From Nocardia aurea (lineage in GTDB: Bacteria > Actinomycetota > Actinomycetes > Mycobacteriales > Mycobacteriaceae): a DNA stretch of 64,000 nucleotides. The stretch spans positions 310,001 through 374,000 of the forward strand of contig NZ_QCYJ01000021.1 in the NCBI RefSeq assembly GCF_003123685.1, written 5' to 3'. The notes beneath the pieces are model-generated. The model made no database searches, was not told where the DNA came from, and saw nothing but the letters and a program-made list of their open reading frames with translations. Both the position numbers and the translations under genes were made by a program. Below, in pieces: positions 35,471 to 45,789 of this stretch (positions are counted from its first letter, which is position 1; each line of letters starts with the position of its first letter).

Positions 35471-36402
35471 TGGCCGATTCAGCTGCTGCACCGGTAATCG
35501 AGATCACTGATCTCCGTAAGACATTCGGACATGTCGCGGCCCTGGACGGCCTGAACCTGTCGGTCGAGGAGGGGGAGATCCACGGTTTCCTCGGGCCCAA
35601 CGGCGCGGGGAAGTCGACGACGATCCGAGTGCTGCTCGGCATCCTGCGTGCCACCGAGGGTCGTGCGCGACTGTTCGGCCGTGACCCGTGGACCGACGCG
35701 GTCGCCCTGCATCGCGAACTCGCCTATGTGCCCGGCGATGTCACGCTGTGGCCGTCGCTGTCGGGCGGGGAGACCATCGACCTGCTCGCCCGCATGCGCA
35801 GCGGTATCGACGCCGGGCGGCGGGCCGAGTTGATCGAACGTTTCGACCTCGATCCACGAAAGAAGGCGCGCACCTACTCCAAGGGCAATCGGCAGAAGGT
35901 CGCGTTGGTCTCGGCCTTCGCCTCGAATGTGGGCCTGCTGCTGCTCGACGAGCCGACCTCCGGCCTGGATCCGTTGATGGAGCAGGTATTCCGCGAATGC
36001 ACCCGCGAAGCGCGGGAACGCGGCGCGACAGTCCTGCTGTCCAGTCACATCCTGTCCGAGGTGGAGGCGCTCTGCGATCGGGTGACCATCATCCGGTCCG
36101 GCCGCACCGTGGAAAGCGGATCGCTGTCGGACATGCGCCATCTCTCGCGTACCTCGATCACCGCCGAACTACTCGGCGACCCGGGCGATCTCACCAGAAT
36201 CGACGGGGTGGACGATATCGTGCGCGACGGTTCGACGCTGCGCTGCCAGGTCGACGGCGAACATCTGGGCGAACTGATCCGGATACTCGGCGACACCGGG
36301 GTGCGCAGCCTCACCAGCGCGCCGCCCACCCTGGAGGAATTGTTCCTGCGCCACTATCACGTCGACGGAGTCGACGTGGCCGCGGAGAAGGTGCGGGCAT
36401 GA
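35467..36402 (+). CDS. ABC transporter ATP-binding protein (efflux)
   Basis: The 311-residue ATPase has Walker A GPNGAGKS (residues 43-50) and Walker B LLLLDEP. Its signature motif is YSKGN, replacing LSGGQ, a form found in tetronasin-type and antibiotic-efflux ABC proteins. It pairs with the permease encoded next, joined by ATGA. The start ATG at 35467 overlaps the TetR stop, with a second ATG at 35470. It powers export of drugs or lipophilic compounds, as judged from the Rv1218c relation. Confidence 0.92.
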   Translation: MMADSAAAPVIEITDLRKTFGHVAALDGLNLSVEEGEIHGFLGPNGAGKSTTIRVLLGILRATEGRARLFGRDPWTDAVALHRELAYVPGDVTLWPSLSGGETIDLLARMRSGIDAGRRAELIERFDLDPRKKARTYSKGNRQKVALVSAFASNVGLLLLDEPTSGLDPLMEQVFRECTREARERGATVLLSSHILSEVEALCDRVTIIRSGRTVESGSLSDMRHLSRTSITAELLGDPGDLTRIDGVDDIVRDGSTLRCQVDGEHLGELIRILGDTGVRSLTSAPPTLEELFLRHYHVDGVDVAAEKVRA

Positions 36403-38033
36403 CCGCGGTCACCGCCGAATCCGGTTTCACCGCGCCGGTTCTGCGCGGATCGACGGATTTCGCCGGTACCGCGCAGATGCTGCGGCTCTACCTGCGCCGC
36501 GACCGGATCGTGCTGCCGCTGTGGGTGCTCGCCTTCGGGCTGCTGCCGACCTTCTACGTGGCCAGCACCGAGAGCGTGTACAGCACCCAGGCCGAACTCG
36601 ACAACTACGCGAGGTCCATCACCGACAGTCCCGCGCTCGTCGCCATGTACGGCCCGGTCTTCGGGACCGATATCGGCTCGATCGGGCTGTGGAAGGCGGG
36701 GCCGTTCTACGCGCTGATCGCGATCGCGGTCATCCTGACCGTCATCAGGCACACGCGGGTCGAGGAGGAGACCGGTCGCGCGGAACTGGTCGGCGCCACC
36801 AGTATCGGCCGCTACGCCGGACTCACCGCCGCGCTGACGATGACGGCCGTCGGCTGCGTACTCGTCGGTGTACTGGCCGCGCTCACCTTGCTGAGCAGCG
36901 GTCTGCCGCTCGCCGGTTCGCTGGCCTACGGCGCCGCCCTCGGCGGTTCCGGGCTGGTCTGGGCCTCGGTGGCCGCGATCACCGCGCAGGTGAGCACCGG
37001 CGCGCGGATCGCGCGTGGAATCGCCTTCGCCGCGCTGGGCACGGCGTTCGCGCTGCGCGCGGTCGGTGACGCGGGCAACGGCGTGCTGTCCTGGTTCTCG
37101 CCGCTGGGCTGGTGCGTCAACATGCGTCCCTACGCCGACGAACGCTGGTGGGTGCTGGTCCCGCTGCTGACTCTCGCGGTGCTGAGTACCGCCGCGGCCT
37201 ACGTACTGCTCGGTCGCCGCGACACCGGATCGGGACTGCTCGCCGAGCGGCCCGGCCCGCCACGGGCCGCCGCCGGGCTGTCCGGCGCGACCGGTCTGGC
37301 CTGGCGGCTGCATCGCGGCAGCCTGCTGGCCTGGTCGGTCGGATTCCTGCTCTACGGCCTGTTGATGGGTGGGGCGATCGACAGCGTCGGCGACATACTC
37401 GGCGACAGCCAGCAGGTCAAGGATGTGCTGGCGCGGATGGGCGGCACCGAGCAGTTGCAGAACTCGTTCATCACCTTCGCGGTGTCCTTCCTCGCCATCG
37501 CCGCGGCGGCCTATTCGATCTCGGCGGTGCTGCGATTGCACGAGGAGGAGACCGCCCAGCGCGCCGAGGCCACCCTCGCCTGCGCCGTCGGTCGCGCCCG
37601 ATACGCGACGAGCCACCTGCTCTTCGCGCTGCTCGGCCCGGTCGTGCTGCTGACGATCGCCGGTCTGTGCATCGGCGGGGTCTACGGCGCGATGGACGGC
37701 GGGTTCGCCGAGAAGGTCGGTGACGGACTCGGCGCGGCGCTGGTCCAGGTGCCCGCCGTGTGGGTGATCACCGGAATCGCGATGGCCGTCCAGGGCCTGG
37801 CCCCCCGGTTCGCCCCGACGGCGTGGGGGGTGCTCAGCGCGATGCTGATCGTCTTCTTCCTCGGAGCGCTCGACGGACTGCCGCAGTGGCTCATCGACGT
37901 GGTGCCGTTCGTGCATCCGCCGAAACTGCCCGGCGCGCCGTGGCAGTGGTCCCCGATCCTGTGGCTGCTCGCCGTCGCGGCGGTGCTGGTCGGTCTCGGT
38001 GTCGCTGGATTCCGTCGCCGCGACCTGCGCTGA
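36399..38033 (+). CDS. ABC transporter permease (efflux)
   Basis: The 544-residue permease has about twelve membrane segments in two halves, as in Rv1217c-type tetronasin transport proteins. It overlaps the ATPase gene by 4 bases and ends 9 bases before the convergent LLM stop. With the ATPase it likely exports antibiotics or other hydrophobic compounds across the plasma membrane, under control of the TetR protein. Confidence 0.9.
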   Translation: MTAVTAESGFTAPVLRGSTDFAGTAQMLRLYLRRDRIVLPLWVLAFGLLPTFYVASTESVYSTQAELDNYARSITDSPALVAMYGPVFGTDIGSIGLWKAGPFYALIAIAVILTVIRHTRVEEETGRAELVGATSIGRYAGLTAALTMTAVGCVLVGVLAALTLLSSGLPLAGSLAYGAALGGSGLVWASVAAITAQVSTGARIARGIAFAALGTAFALRAVGDAGNGVLSWFSPLGWCVNMRPYADERWWVLVPLLTLAVLSTAAAYVLLGRRDTGSGLLAERPGPPRAAAGLSGATGLAWRLHRGSLLAWSVGFLLYGLLMGGAIDSVGDILGDSQQVKDVLARMGGTEQLQNSFITFAVSFLAIAAAAYSISAVLRLHEEETAQRAEATLACAVGRARYATSHLLFALLGPVVLLTIAGLCIGGVYGAMDGGFAEKVGDGLGAALVQVPAVWVITGIAMAVQGLAPRFAPTAWGVLSAMLIVFFLGALDGLPQWLIDVVPFVHPPKLPGAPWQWSPILWLLAVAAVLVGLGVAGFRRRDLR

Positions 38034-38042
38034 TCCCGGTGC

Positions 38043-38954
38043 TCAGATCGTCGGCGGCGCGTATTCGGCCAGGCGACGATCCGGGCCGTCGTAGGCAGTG
38101 AGTCCCAGTTTGCCCGCGAGTTTGCCGATGTAGCCGCGCACGACATCGGCCTCGAGGTCGGGAAGTCCGAAAACGACCTCGGTGACGCCTGTTTCGGCCC
38201 ACCGGGCGAGTTGGTCGGCGTCGTGGCGGCCCGCGAGGGCGACGATCTCCGGTGTGCCGTCGCGGCCGTTGTCCCGCCAGATCCGGTGCAGCAGTGCGAT
38301 CTTGTCGTCGAGCACGCCCTCGGTCGGTGTGGTGAGCCAGCCGTCGGCGTTCTTCGCCAGCCAGGTGAAGGATTTCTCGCCGCCCGCCGCGCCGAGAATC
38401 ACCGGGATGTGCTTGCTGGCGGGTTTGGGCCACGACCAACTCGGACCGAAGGTCACGAATTCCCCCTCGAACGCGGCTTCCTCGGTGGTCCACAGCGCGC
38501 GCATGGCCGCCAGATGTTCGCGCAGCACCGTGCGTCGTTTACCGGCGGGCACCCCGTGATGGGCGAGTTCATCGGTGTTCCACCCGAATCCGACACCGAG
38601 GCCGACTCGTCCGCCGGCCAGATGGTCGAGCGAGGCGATGGTCTTGGCGAGCGCGATCGGATGGTGCTCGGCGGGCAGCGCCACCGCCGTCGACAGGGTG
38701 ATCCGGTCGGTGACCGCGGCGGCCGTCGCCAGCGCCACCCACGGATCGAGGGTGCGCAGGTAGCGATCGTCGGGCAACGTGGCGTCGCCGGTGCTCGGGT
38801 GCGCGGCCGCGCGGACCACCGGGATGTGGGTGTGCTCGGGCACGTGGAACGAGTCGAATCCGCTCCGCTCGGCGGTGACCGCCGCCACGGCGGGCGAGAT
38901 GCCCCGATCACTGGTGAACAACACGATTCCGTACCGCACCGGCTCCGCTCCCAT
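38043..38954 (-). CDS. LLM class F420-dependent oxidoreductase
   Basis: The 303-residue product has the luciferase-like barrel with typical strings (AERSGFDSFHVPEH, GRVGLGVGFGWNTDELAHHG). Mycobacterial relatives use F420 and act on sterol side chains or other substrates. ATG at 38954 is used; GTG at 38939 has GGGAG upstream and may be preferred. A KstR-like box lies 10 bases before the ATG, linking it to sterol metabolism. Confidence 0.88.
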   Translation of the reverse strand: MGAEPVRYGIVLFTSDRGISPAVAAVTAERSGFDSFHVPEHTHIPVVRAAAHPSTGDATLPDDRYLRTLDPWVALATAAAVTDRITLSTAVALPAEHHPIALAKTIASLDHLAGGRVGLGVGFGWNTDELAHHGVPAGKRRTVLREHLAAMRALWTTEEAAFEGEFVTFGPSWSWPKPASKHIPVILGAAGGEKSFTWLAKNADGWLTTPTEGVLDDKIALLHRIWRDNGRDGTPEIVALAGRHDADQLARWAETGVTEVVFGLPDLEADVVRGYIGKLAGKLGLTAYDGPDRRLAEYAPPTI

Positions 38955-38963
38955 CGGTCGAAT

Positions 38964-38977
38964 TAGAACAAGTTCTA
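38964..38977. promoter_or_regulatory. KstR-like box
   Basis: TAGAACAAGTTCTA is a perfect match to the KstR consensus TNNAACNNGTTNNA. It lies 10 bases before the LLM gene ATG. KstR in mycobacteria and rhodococci represses cholesterol catabolism. Confidence 0.65.
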
Positions 38978-39144
38978 CCACTGTCCGCAGGTTCGCACCA
39001 AGAGTCCGCGCGCGGATCGCGCGGCGATCCCGATCGTCGTGAATCCGATCTCCGGGCGATGAACCGGCTGGTCGGTTGTGATCTCGACACGCGTTTCCCA
39101 GGCGCGGATGCGCGATCGCCGGGTCGTTGACTACCTTCGCGAGC

Positions 39145-40665
39145 ATGGGTCTTGACGCACTCCCGGGAGCAGACGAGACGTTGTCCCCGTCCGGTCACAC
39201 CGGTCGCCGGGGCCGATTGCGCGGCAGGCGAGTGCTGCGGGTGCCGGTGGTCACCCAGGCTGTCGGCCTGTTCGTCGCGGACCGGCAGGCGATGGCCGAC
39301 ACCATCGTCTCGGCCCCCACACCGCTGCAACCGATCGACCTCGCCGACGACGCGCGGGTCGCGGAGGTACTCGATCTCGCGGTCCGGGTCGGGGAGGTCG
39401 TGCTGGCTTCGGGGACCGGCGTGATCGACACCAGCGCCCAGGTCCGCTTCATCGCGGCCACCTACGGCCTGGCGCGCTGCGATATCGACGTCACCTACGA
39501 CGCGATCCGCATCTGGGCCGATCGGGGCCCACGGTTGCCGCCCGCGAGCACCATGCGGGTGGTGCACTACCGCTCGCTGGATTTCACCAGGCTCGCGGCC
39601 GTCGACCGGCTCACCCGCCGTATCCGTACCCAGGTCGTCGCCCCCCACGACGCCCGCGCCGCACTCGACGCTATCACCACCGCGCCGCACCCCTACCACC
39701 GCTGGACCGCCACCTTCGGCTGGTCGCTGCTCGCCGCGGCCATCGGCGCGCTGCTCGGCGGCGGCTGGTTGGTGGCCGCGGTCAGTTTCGGCACCACCCT
39801 GCTCATCGACCGGGTGAACCGGGTGCTCAACGGCTACGGTCTCCCGTTCTTCTTCCAGCACGTGGCGGGTGGCGCCGTCGCCGCGACGCCCGCCATCATC
39901 CTGTCCACCTTCGCCGAACCACTCGGGATCAGCGCCGATCCCACCCTGATCGTGGCCGCCGGGATCACCGTGCTGCTCAGTGGTCTGCAATTGGTCGGCG
40001 CGGTGCAGGACGCGATCACCGGCGCGCCGATCACCGCGTCGGCGCGACTGCTCGAGGTCATGATGATGACCGGCGGCATCGTCGCGGGCATCGTGTTCGC
40101 CCTCAGATTCGGGCAGGTGCTCGGCGCGACGGTGCCGTCCATCGAGATGAGCGTCGGGCGCGACATCACCGATCTCCCGGTCAAACTGATCGCGGGCGCG
40201 GTGGCCGCGTTCGCCTTCGCCCTGGCCTGCTACGCGGAACGACGCGCGCTGGCCGCCGCCGCGATGGGCGGCGCGGCGGGCATCATCTGCTTCCTGCTCG
40301 TCCAGCAGGCCGGATTCGGGCCGATCATCTCCTCTGCCGTCGCCGCCACCGTGGTCGGTCTGGCCGGTGGTCTGATGGCCCGGCGGTCGCTGACGCCGCC
40401 GCTGGTCGTCGCGGTCGCGGGCATCACGCCCCTGCTACCCGGCCTGAAGGTGTACCGGGGGCTCTACGCCGTGCTCACCGACGAACTCCTGCTCGGGATC
40501 AATCAACTGCTCGCGGCGTTCGGCGTCGGCTGCGCGCTCGCGGCGGGCGTCACCCTCGGCGAATGGTTCGACCGCACCCAGTTGCGGCCGCGGATCCTGC
40601 GCCGATTCGGTTCGCTGCGCAGGCCGATCGTGCGCAGGCGCAGGCGCGCGTCCTCCGCGCAGTGA
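39145..40665 (+). CDS. ThrE-family threonine/serine exporter
   Basis: The 506-residue membrane protein has a soluble N-terminal domain (about residues 30-190) and about ten membrane segments in the C-terminal part, the layout of two-domain ThrE exporters. It likely exports threonine, serine or related amino acids. ATG at 39145 follows GAGC without a strong ribosome binding site. A triple hairpin terminator follows at 40667-40721. Confidence 0.88.
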   Translation: MGLDALPGADETLSPSGHTGRRGRLRGRRVLRVPVVTQAVGLFVADRQAMADTIVSAPTPLQPIDLADDARVAEVLDLAVRVGEVVLASGTGVIDTSAQVRFIAATYGLARCDIDVTYDAIRIWADRGPRLPPASTMRVVHYRSLDFTRLAAVDRLTRRIRTQVVAPHDARAALDAITTAPHPYHRWTATFGWSLLAAAIGALLGGGWLVAAVSFGTTLLIDRVNRVLNGYGLPFFFQHVAGGAVAATPAIILSTFAEPLGISADPTLIVAAGITVLLSGLQLVGAVQDAITGAPITASARLLEVMMMTGGIVAGIVFALRFGQVLGATVPSIEMSVGRDITDLPVKLIAGAVAAFAFALACYAERRALAAAAMGGAAGIICFLLVQQAGFGPIISSAVAATVVGLAGGLMARRSLTPPLVVAVAGITPLLPGLKVYRGLYAVLTDELLLGINQLLAAFGVGCALAAGVTLGEWFDRTQLRPRILRRFGSLRRPIVRRRRRASSAQ

Positions 40666-40666
40666 A

Positions 40667-40721
40667 CCCCGGTCCGGGGTAGACCCCGATCCGGGGCGGT
40701 CGGTTCGGTCCCGGACCGAAC
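40667..40721 (+). terminator. Terminator hairpins after thrE-like gene
   Basis: Three inverted repeats in a row: CCCCGGTCCGGGG (40667-40679), CCCCGATCCGGGG (40684-40696) and GTTCGGTC-CCG-GACCGAAC (40703-40721). They probably form alternative or stacked terminator hairpins. Confidence 0.6.
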
Positions 40722-40813
40722 AACTGTGCGCGGGCGGCCGAACCGGTATGGTCGGTGCGACTGGTAAGGGTATCCATAGCAGATGCTCGCGGCGACGGTG
40801 AGGTGGTTCGGAT

Positions 40814-41479
40814 ATGTCGGATGAAACAGTGACGTTCTCCGCTGCGCTCCGTTCGGCGACCGCACGGCAACACGCCGAGGCCGAGAATTCCTCGTTCATC
40901 GGCGAAATGCTCGGCGGGACACTCGGTATCGCGTCCTACCACCGCTACACCGCCCAGCTGTGGTTCATCTACCGCGCGCTGGAATCGCACTGGGAGGTGC
41001 TCGCCGATGATCCGGTCGCCGGGCCGTTCATCCGGCCGGAACTGGCGAGGACACCCGAACTCGAGCGTGACCTCGCGCACCTGATCGGACCGCGTTGGCG
41101 CGACGGGCTCACCGCGCTGCCCGCGACCACGGCCTACGCCGCGCGGATCGAGGAATGCGCACGACAGTGGCCCGCGGGCTATGTCGCCCACCACTACACC
41201 CGCTACCTCGGGGACCTGTCCGGCGGACAGGTGATCCGCGGCACCGCCGAGAAATTGTGGGATCTACCGCGCCGCGGCGACGGCGTGCGGTTCTACGTCT
41301 TCGACGGCATCGACAACCCGGCCGCCTTCAAACGTGAGTACCGGCAACTGCTCGACGGGTTGGCGGTCGACGACCTCGAGCGCCGCCGCGTGATCGATGA
41401 GGGGCAGCGGGCGTTCGCCCTGAACACCGCGGTCTTCGCCGAACTCGCCGTCGAATTCCCCGCCCGCCGCCCCGGCTGA
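40814..41479 (+). CDS. Heme oxygenase (biliverdin-forming)
   Basis: The 221-residue product is a canonical alpha-helical heme oxygenase like HmuO. The proximal heme ligand is His20 in ATARQHAEAE, and the distal helix contains GDLSGGQ. It opens heme to biliverdin, iron and CO, so it supplies iron from heme. ATG at 40814. No iron box (DtxR/IdeR) matches the consensus upstream. It converges with the NERD-protein gene, 15 bases between stops. Confidence 0.92.
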   Translation: MSDETVTFSAALRSATARQHAEAENSSFIGEMLGGTLGIASYHRYTAQLWFIYRALESHWEVLADDPVAGPFIRPELARTPELERDLAHLIGPRWRDGLTALPATTAYAARIEECARQWPAGYVAHHYTRYLGDLSGGQVIRGTAEKLWDLPRRGDGVRFYVFDGIDNPAAFKREYRQLLDGLAVDDLERRRVIDEGQRAFALNTAVFAELAVEFPARRPG

Positions 41480-41494
41480 GAGTGGCGGGTCCGA

Positions 41495-42385
41495 TCAGCC
41501 CGGGCCGTAGCTCAGGATCGCCATGATCACGAACCACAGCACCCACGCGATACCGATGACCATGCCGATGGTCAGCAACGTCCGCATGAAGGCTCGGCCC
41601 ATATCGATGTCACCGGCCTCGGTCGGATACAGCTTCCACGGGCTGTACCAGGGCGCCTGGATGAGCGGCGGTTTCGCGTCGCGTTCGGCCTGGGCCAACT
41701 CCTCGGCGTAGGCCTCGGCCTGCGCCTGCTGCGGGCCGCCGTGCCACAGGGTGATATCGATGGGGCCGATGAAACCCTCGTGCAGCAGCTCCTGCGGTGC
41801 GGGCAGATACGGCAGGATGCCCAGCCCGCGGAACGCGACCGCGACGTCGTTGGCCGTCCACAGATGCTTCTCCGACTCGGACAGCACCTCGAAATAGTGG
41901 CGCAGTCTGCCCGGATCATTGCCGAGGATGACATCGAAACTCGGGTCGTTCCACGCCTGCTGGATCTTCAGCTGCGCGCCGCGCAACGGAACGATGAGCG
42001 CCACCCCGTGGACCGCGCGCTGGCCGAGACCGCGCGCGGCGAGCCAGTTCTGCAGGGCGAAGGTGTGCTCACGGGATTTGTCCAGCGGTGTGCGCCGGTC
42101 CCTGCCCTCCAGGGTCGCCGCTTCGCCGTCGATCGTCCACGGACCGTTGAGCGGAATATCCAGCACGCCGTCCTGGCGCGCGGACAACGCCTCCGCCTCG
42201 ATCACCACGCAACTGGTCGGCGTCCAGACCACCGCGTCGAACTGATGCAATCGATCCTCGTGGAACAGACTGCAATTGATCGTCGCAACCCCGTGCGGGC
42301 TGCCCGGATCCTTCCAGGTGCGCAACCAGTCGATCAGTGCCCGTTCGGCATTCGTGCCTGCCGGGTTCTGCACTCGCACGAGCAT
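41495..42385 (-). CDS. NERD domain-like membrane protein
   Basis: The 296-residue product has an N-terminal nuclease-related (NERD) domain with the pattern HQFDAVVWTPTSCVVIEAEAL. Typical NERD proteins have D, then (E/D)xK; the catalytic Lys position reads Glu here, so nuclease activity is doubtful. A C-terminal segment near 265-290 is a membrane anchor. Its role is unknown; proteins of this kind are often linked to DNA processing or stress. Confidence 0.7.
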   Translation of the reverse strand: MLVRVQNPAGTNAERALIDWLRTWKDPGSPHGVATINCSLFHEDRLHQFDAVVWTPTSCVVIEAEALSARQDGVLDIPLNGPWTIDGEAATLEGRDRRTPLDKSREHTFALQNWLAARGLGQRAVHGVALIVPLRGAQLKIQQAWNDPSFDVILGNDPGRLRHYFEVLSESEKHLWTANDVAVAFRGLGILPYLPAPQELLHEGFIGPIDITLWHGGPQQAQAEAYAEELAQAERDAKPPLIQAPWYSPWKLYPTEAGDIDMGRAFMRTLLTIGMVIGIAWVLWFVIMAILSYGPG

Positions 42386-42461
42386 TCGCGACCGCCCTTC
42401 ACGTCGTCACTCGACAGTGCACAGGATACGAGTAATTCGGCCACCCGCGCCGCAGACACGG

Positions 42462-43862
42462 TTATGCGGGCAGTTCGGCGGCCAGTTTCCCGGCCTGCAC
42501 CGCGGCCACCAACTCGGCGTGATCGGCCTCGGTGCGGTCGGCGTAGCGGACCGCGAACGCGCTGACCGCGTCGTCGAAACTCTCGTCGCCGTTGAGATAT
42601 CCGGAGGTCAGGCGCGGATCGAGGGACCGCGAATGGGCCCGCGCCAGCAGCGCCCCTGCCAGTCGGCCGTAATCGTCGAGATCCTCGGCGCCGAGTCCGG
42701 CCGGATCGATCGCGCCTTTGAGATTGCGGAACTGGCGCACGATGAACGGCAACTCCCGCTCGCCGAGCGCGATCGAGGTCCAGCCGAGCAGGATATCGGT
42801 CTCGGCTTGAACATGCCTGGCGCCCTGGACGATTCGCTCACCCTCGTGGCGATCCGGACGCGGCGGCAGATAGGGTGCCAGCGCCGAGGGGATCGACTGC
42901 TTCAGTTGCAGTACCAGCGATTCCCCGTCGTTGCCGTGCAGCAGCGCCACATAGCTGTGCAAACCGACGCTGCCGGTGCCGACGATACGGAAAGCGATGT
43001 CGGACACCGCGAATCGGGTGATCAGATTACGTCGTGATTCCCGCAGCGTGGCGACGTAGCGTTCGAGACCGTCGATCACCGCCTCGGCGACCTGCTCGTC
43101 CACGGCCGTGAGAACCGGCGGGTCGCTCACGAATCGATGTTTGCGGACACCGGTCTCGTGGTCGTCGATATGCTCGGTCCACTTCGAGGCCACCTTGGCG
43201 CTGGTGTTCTTGCGCGCCTTCTTGGCCGCCTTCTTGAAATTGTCCAGCAGATCGTCGGCCTTGGCCGCGCTGAGCACCGACTCGTCCGGCAACGCCGTCC
43301 ACGACTCCATGAACGGCATCTCGGCGAGCCGATCGATCGCGGTCCGGTAGGAGGTCGCCGCGTCACGCGCCGCGGCCCGGCAGGCGTCCTCGTCGACACC
43401 GGATTCCCGGCCCGCCAGCACGAGACTGGCCGCGAGACGTTCCAGGTCCCACTCCCACGGGCCGAGGATCGTCTCGTCGAAATCGTTGATGTCCATGACG
43501 ATTTCGCCGCGCTGTGTGCCGTACAGGCCGAAATTGGCGGCGTGGGCGTCGCCGCAGATCTGCGCGTCGAGCCCGCTCACCGCACTGTGCGCCAGATCGG
43601 CCGCCATCAACCCGGCCGCACCCCGGTAGAAGGTGAACGGTCCCGACATCATCCGGCCCACCCGCAACGGGACCAGATGCGGCAGCCGATCGGCATGACT
43701 GGCCTCGAGGAATTCCAGCACTCCCGGACGTCGCGGGCCGACGGCGTCGCGGTCGCGGGCGGTCACCGGGACACGCTCGCGCAGCGCGCGCCCACGAGCC
43801 CGCACCTCGTCGGCGGGGACGAAGTTCCGTAGGTCGGTACGGTCGCTACCACTGTCTGACAC
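42462..43862 (-). CDS. DUF2252 family protein
   Basis: The 466-residue product is a full-length DUF2252 protein, a kinase-like fold family. Conserved strings are PFTFYRGAAGLMAADL, QICGDAHAANFG and DINDFDETILGPWEWDL. The HxDxxxxNF-type residues (GDAHAANFG) and DFD resemble the catalytic loop and metal site of aminoglycoside-kinase-like enzymes. Substrate unknown. GTG at 43862. It lies upstream of the cholesterol oxidase gene on the opposite side, on the same strand, with 60 bases between. Confidence 0.82.
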   Translation of the reverse strand: MSDSGSDRTDLRNFVPADEVRARGRALRERVPVTARDRDAVGPRRPGVLEFLEASHADRLPHLVPLRVGRMMSGPFTFYRGAAGLMAADLAHSAVSGLDAQICGDAHAANFGLYGTQRGEIVMDINDFDETILGPWEWDLERLAASLVLAGRESGVDEDACRAAARDAATSYRTAIDRLAEMPFMESWTALPDESVLSAAKADDLLDNFKKAAKKARKNTSAKVASKWTEHIDDHETGVRKHRFVSDPPVLTAVDEQVAEAVIDGLERYVATLRESRRNLITRFAVSDIAFRIVGTGSVGLHSYVALLHGNDGESLVLQLKQSIPSALAPYLPPRPDRHEGERIVQGARHVQAETDILLGWTSIALGERELPFIVRQFRNLKGAIDPAGLGAEDLDDYGRLAGALLARAHSRSLDPRLTSGYLNGDESFDDAVSAFAVRYADRTEADHAELVAAVQAGKLAAELPA

Positions 43863-43922
43863 AGATCGGAACTCTAGCTGGGAGTTCTCGCGGTTGCCGA
43901 CCGTCGTCGGCCGAGGTGTCGC

Positions 43923-45641
43923 TCAGGCTGTCGGGGTCGGGTCGGCCCTGTCGGCGCGCAGGGCGGGGTCGACGGGGGTGAGCGGGAGCAGCAGGGCGCC
44001 GGGGGCCGCGTCGGGCACCGCGGGACGGCCGGGCGGCACCGGGTCGATGCGGTGGTACGGGGCGCCGAGCGGCGGGCGCGGGTCGGGCTCGTCCTTGTTG
44101 GGCCAGAAGGCCATGGCGCGTTCGGCCTGGGCGGTGATGGTCAGCGACGGGTTGACGCCGAGGTTGGCCGTGACGGCCGAACCGTCGGCGATATGCAGGC
44201 CGGGGTGACCGAATATCCGCTGGTAGGGATCGACGACGCCGGTGTCGGGGGAGTCGCCGATGACGCAGCCGCCGATGTAGTGCGCGGTGGCCGGGATGTT
44301 GAACACGTCCATCACCAGCCCGTGCGTATCGCCGTCGACCTTCGCGCCGAATCGGCGGCCGATGTCGTGGGCGAGGGGGATCCAGCTCGGATTCGGCTCG
44401 CCACCGCCCGCCCTGGTCTTCAGGAGGCCGCGCTTGCGGTAGGAGGTGAGCGAATTGTCCAGCGACTGCATCACCAGCAGGATGACCGATTTCTCCGAGG
44501 CGCGCCTGGCGTCGAGACTGCGCGCGAACACCACCGGGTGCAGCACCATCGCGAGCAGGAACCGCAGGAAGCGGAAGGCGCCGCCGTCCACGATCGGCAC
44601 CGACATCGGGAACAGCGCGTTCTGCCCCTTCCCGTAGTGGCACACCTCGACGTGGGTGTCGGCCTCGGGATGGATGGAGGACGTGATCGCGATGCCTTCG
44701 GCGAAATCGGCGCGCGAACGGCTGACCACATTCAGGATGGCCTCGGAATTGCTCCTGGTCAGCTCGCCCAGGCGCGGCGAGAGGCGGGGGAGCACCCGCT
44801 TGTCGCGCATCGCGTGCAGCAACTTCTGGGTGCCCAGCGCCGCGCCCGCGAAGACGACCTGCTCGGCGGTGAACGTGGCGCGCTGCTTGCGGATCCAGCG
44901 ATCCGAACGCTCGGTCCGCACCGCGTATCCGCCGCCGGGTAACGGCCTGACCTCGGTGGCCGTGGTCAGCGGATGTACTTCGGCGCCCGCCTGTTCGGCC
45001 AGGTACAGATAATTCTTCGGGGTGGTGTTCTTCGCGTTGTGCGGGCAGCCGGTGAAGCACTGCGCGCAGTGCACACAGCCGCGTCTGCGCGGGCCGACAC
45101 CGCCGAAGTAGGGATCGTCGACCTCGGCGCCCGGATCGTCCTCGTTGAAGTACACCCCGACGCGGGTGGGGTGGAAGGTGTCACCGACGCCGAGATCGTC
45201 GGCGATCTCCCGGATGACCCGGTCGGCGGGGGTCATCCGGGGATTCGTCGTCACCCCGAGCATGCGCTGGGCCTGGTCGTAGTAGGGCGCGAGTTCGTCA
45301 CGCCAGTCGGTGATGTGGGCCCACTGCCGGTCGGTGTAGAAATTCGGCAGCGGTTCGTAGAGCGTGTTGCCGTAGATGAGCGAACCGCCACCGACACCGG
45401 CGCCGGAGAACACCGCGCATTTGCCGAGGACGCTGATGCGCTGGGTGCCGGTGAGCCCGAGGCGCGGCGCCCAGATGGATTTGCGCACATTCCAATTGGT
45501 GCGTGGCAGATCCTCCGGATCCCAGCGCCTGCCCGCCTCGAGTACGCCGACCCGGTATCCCTTCTCGGTCAGCCGGAGCGCGCTCACGCTGCCGCCGAAT
45601 CCGGAGCCGATCACCACCACGTCGTAGTCGTATGAGGTCAT
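43923..45641 (-). CDS. choD: Cholesterol oxidase-type GMC oxidoreductase
   Basis: The 572-residue product has the FAD motif GSGFGGSVSALRLTEKGYRV and closely follows M. tuberculosis ChoD (Rv3409c) across its length, including QRMLGV, GAKNT-like HNAKNT and NLGVNPSLTI. GMC enzymes of this kind oxidise 3-hydroxysteroids. Cysteines in GCVHCAQCFTGC are typical of this subgroup. GGGAGG precedes the ATG at 45641. It lies 60 bases after the DUF2252 gene and next to NERD and heme oxygenase genes. Confidence 0.88.
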   Translation of the reverse strand: MTSYDYDVVVIGSGFGGSVSALRLTEKGYRVGVLEAGRRWDPEDLPRTNWNVRKSIWAPRLGLTGTQRISVLGKCAVFSGAGVGGGSLIYGNTLYEPLPNFYTDRQWAHITDWRDELAPYYDQAQRMLGVTTNPRMTPADRVIREIADDLGVGDTFHPTRVGVYFNEDDPGAEVDDPYFGGVGPRRRGCVHCAQCFTGCPHNAKNTTPKNYLYLAEQAGAEVHPLTTATEVRPLPGGGYAVRTERSDRWIRKQRATFTAEQVVFAGAALGTQKLLHAMRDKRVLPRLSPRLGELTRSNSEAILNVVSRSRADFAEGIAITSSIHPEADTHVEVCHYGKGQNALFPMSVPIVDGGAFRFLRFLLAMVLHPVVFARSLDARRASEKSVILLVMQSLDNSLTSYRKRGLLKTRAGGGEPNPSWIPLAHDIGRRFGAKVDGDTHGLVMDVFNIPATAHYIGGCVIGDSPDTGVVDPYQRIFGHPGLHIADGSAVTANLGVNPSLTITAQAERAMAFWPNKDEPDPRPPLGAPYHRIDPVPPGRPAVPDAAPGALLLPLTPVDPALRADRADPTPTA

Positions 45642-45789
45642 GGGTTTCCTCCCGATCGGCGGACAGGCCAGCTGAGATGGTTTCACATTCATTCTTTCAC
45701 CACGTCGAATGTGACATAACCCGCCGATCCGGGCGGATCCCGCGCGGGAGTGGGCGCGCCCGGATGGCGGCGGCCGGGGGCGGTGCGGT

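Noticed and set aside
36357..37916. Antisense frame across the ABC permease
   Set aside because: Gln/Arg/Gly-rich shadow frame; the permease on the plus strand has clear membrane helices and operon structure.
40735..40813. Possible iron box (DtxR/IdeR) before heme oxygenase
   Set aside because: GGTAAGGGTATCC only loosely resembles the 19-base consensus, without good symmetry.
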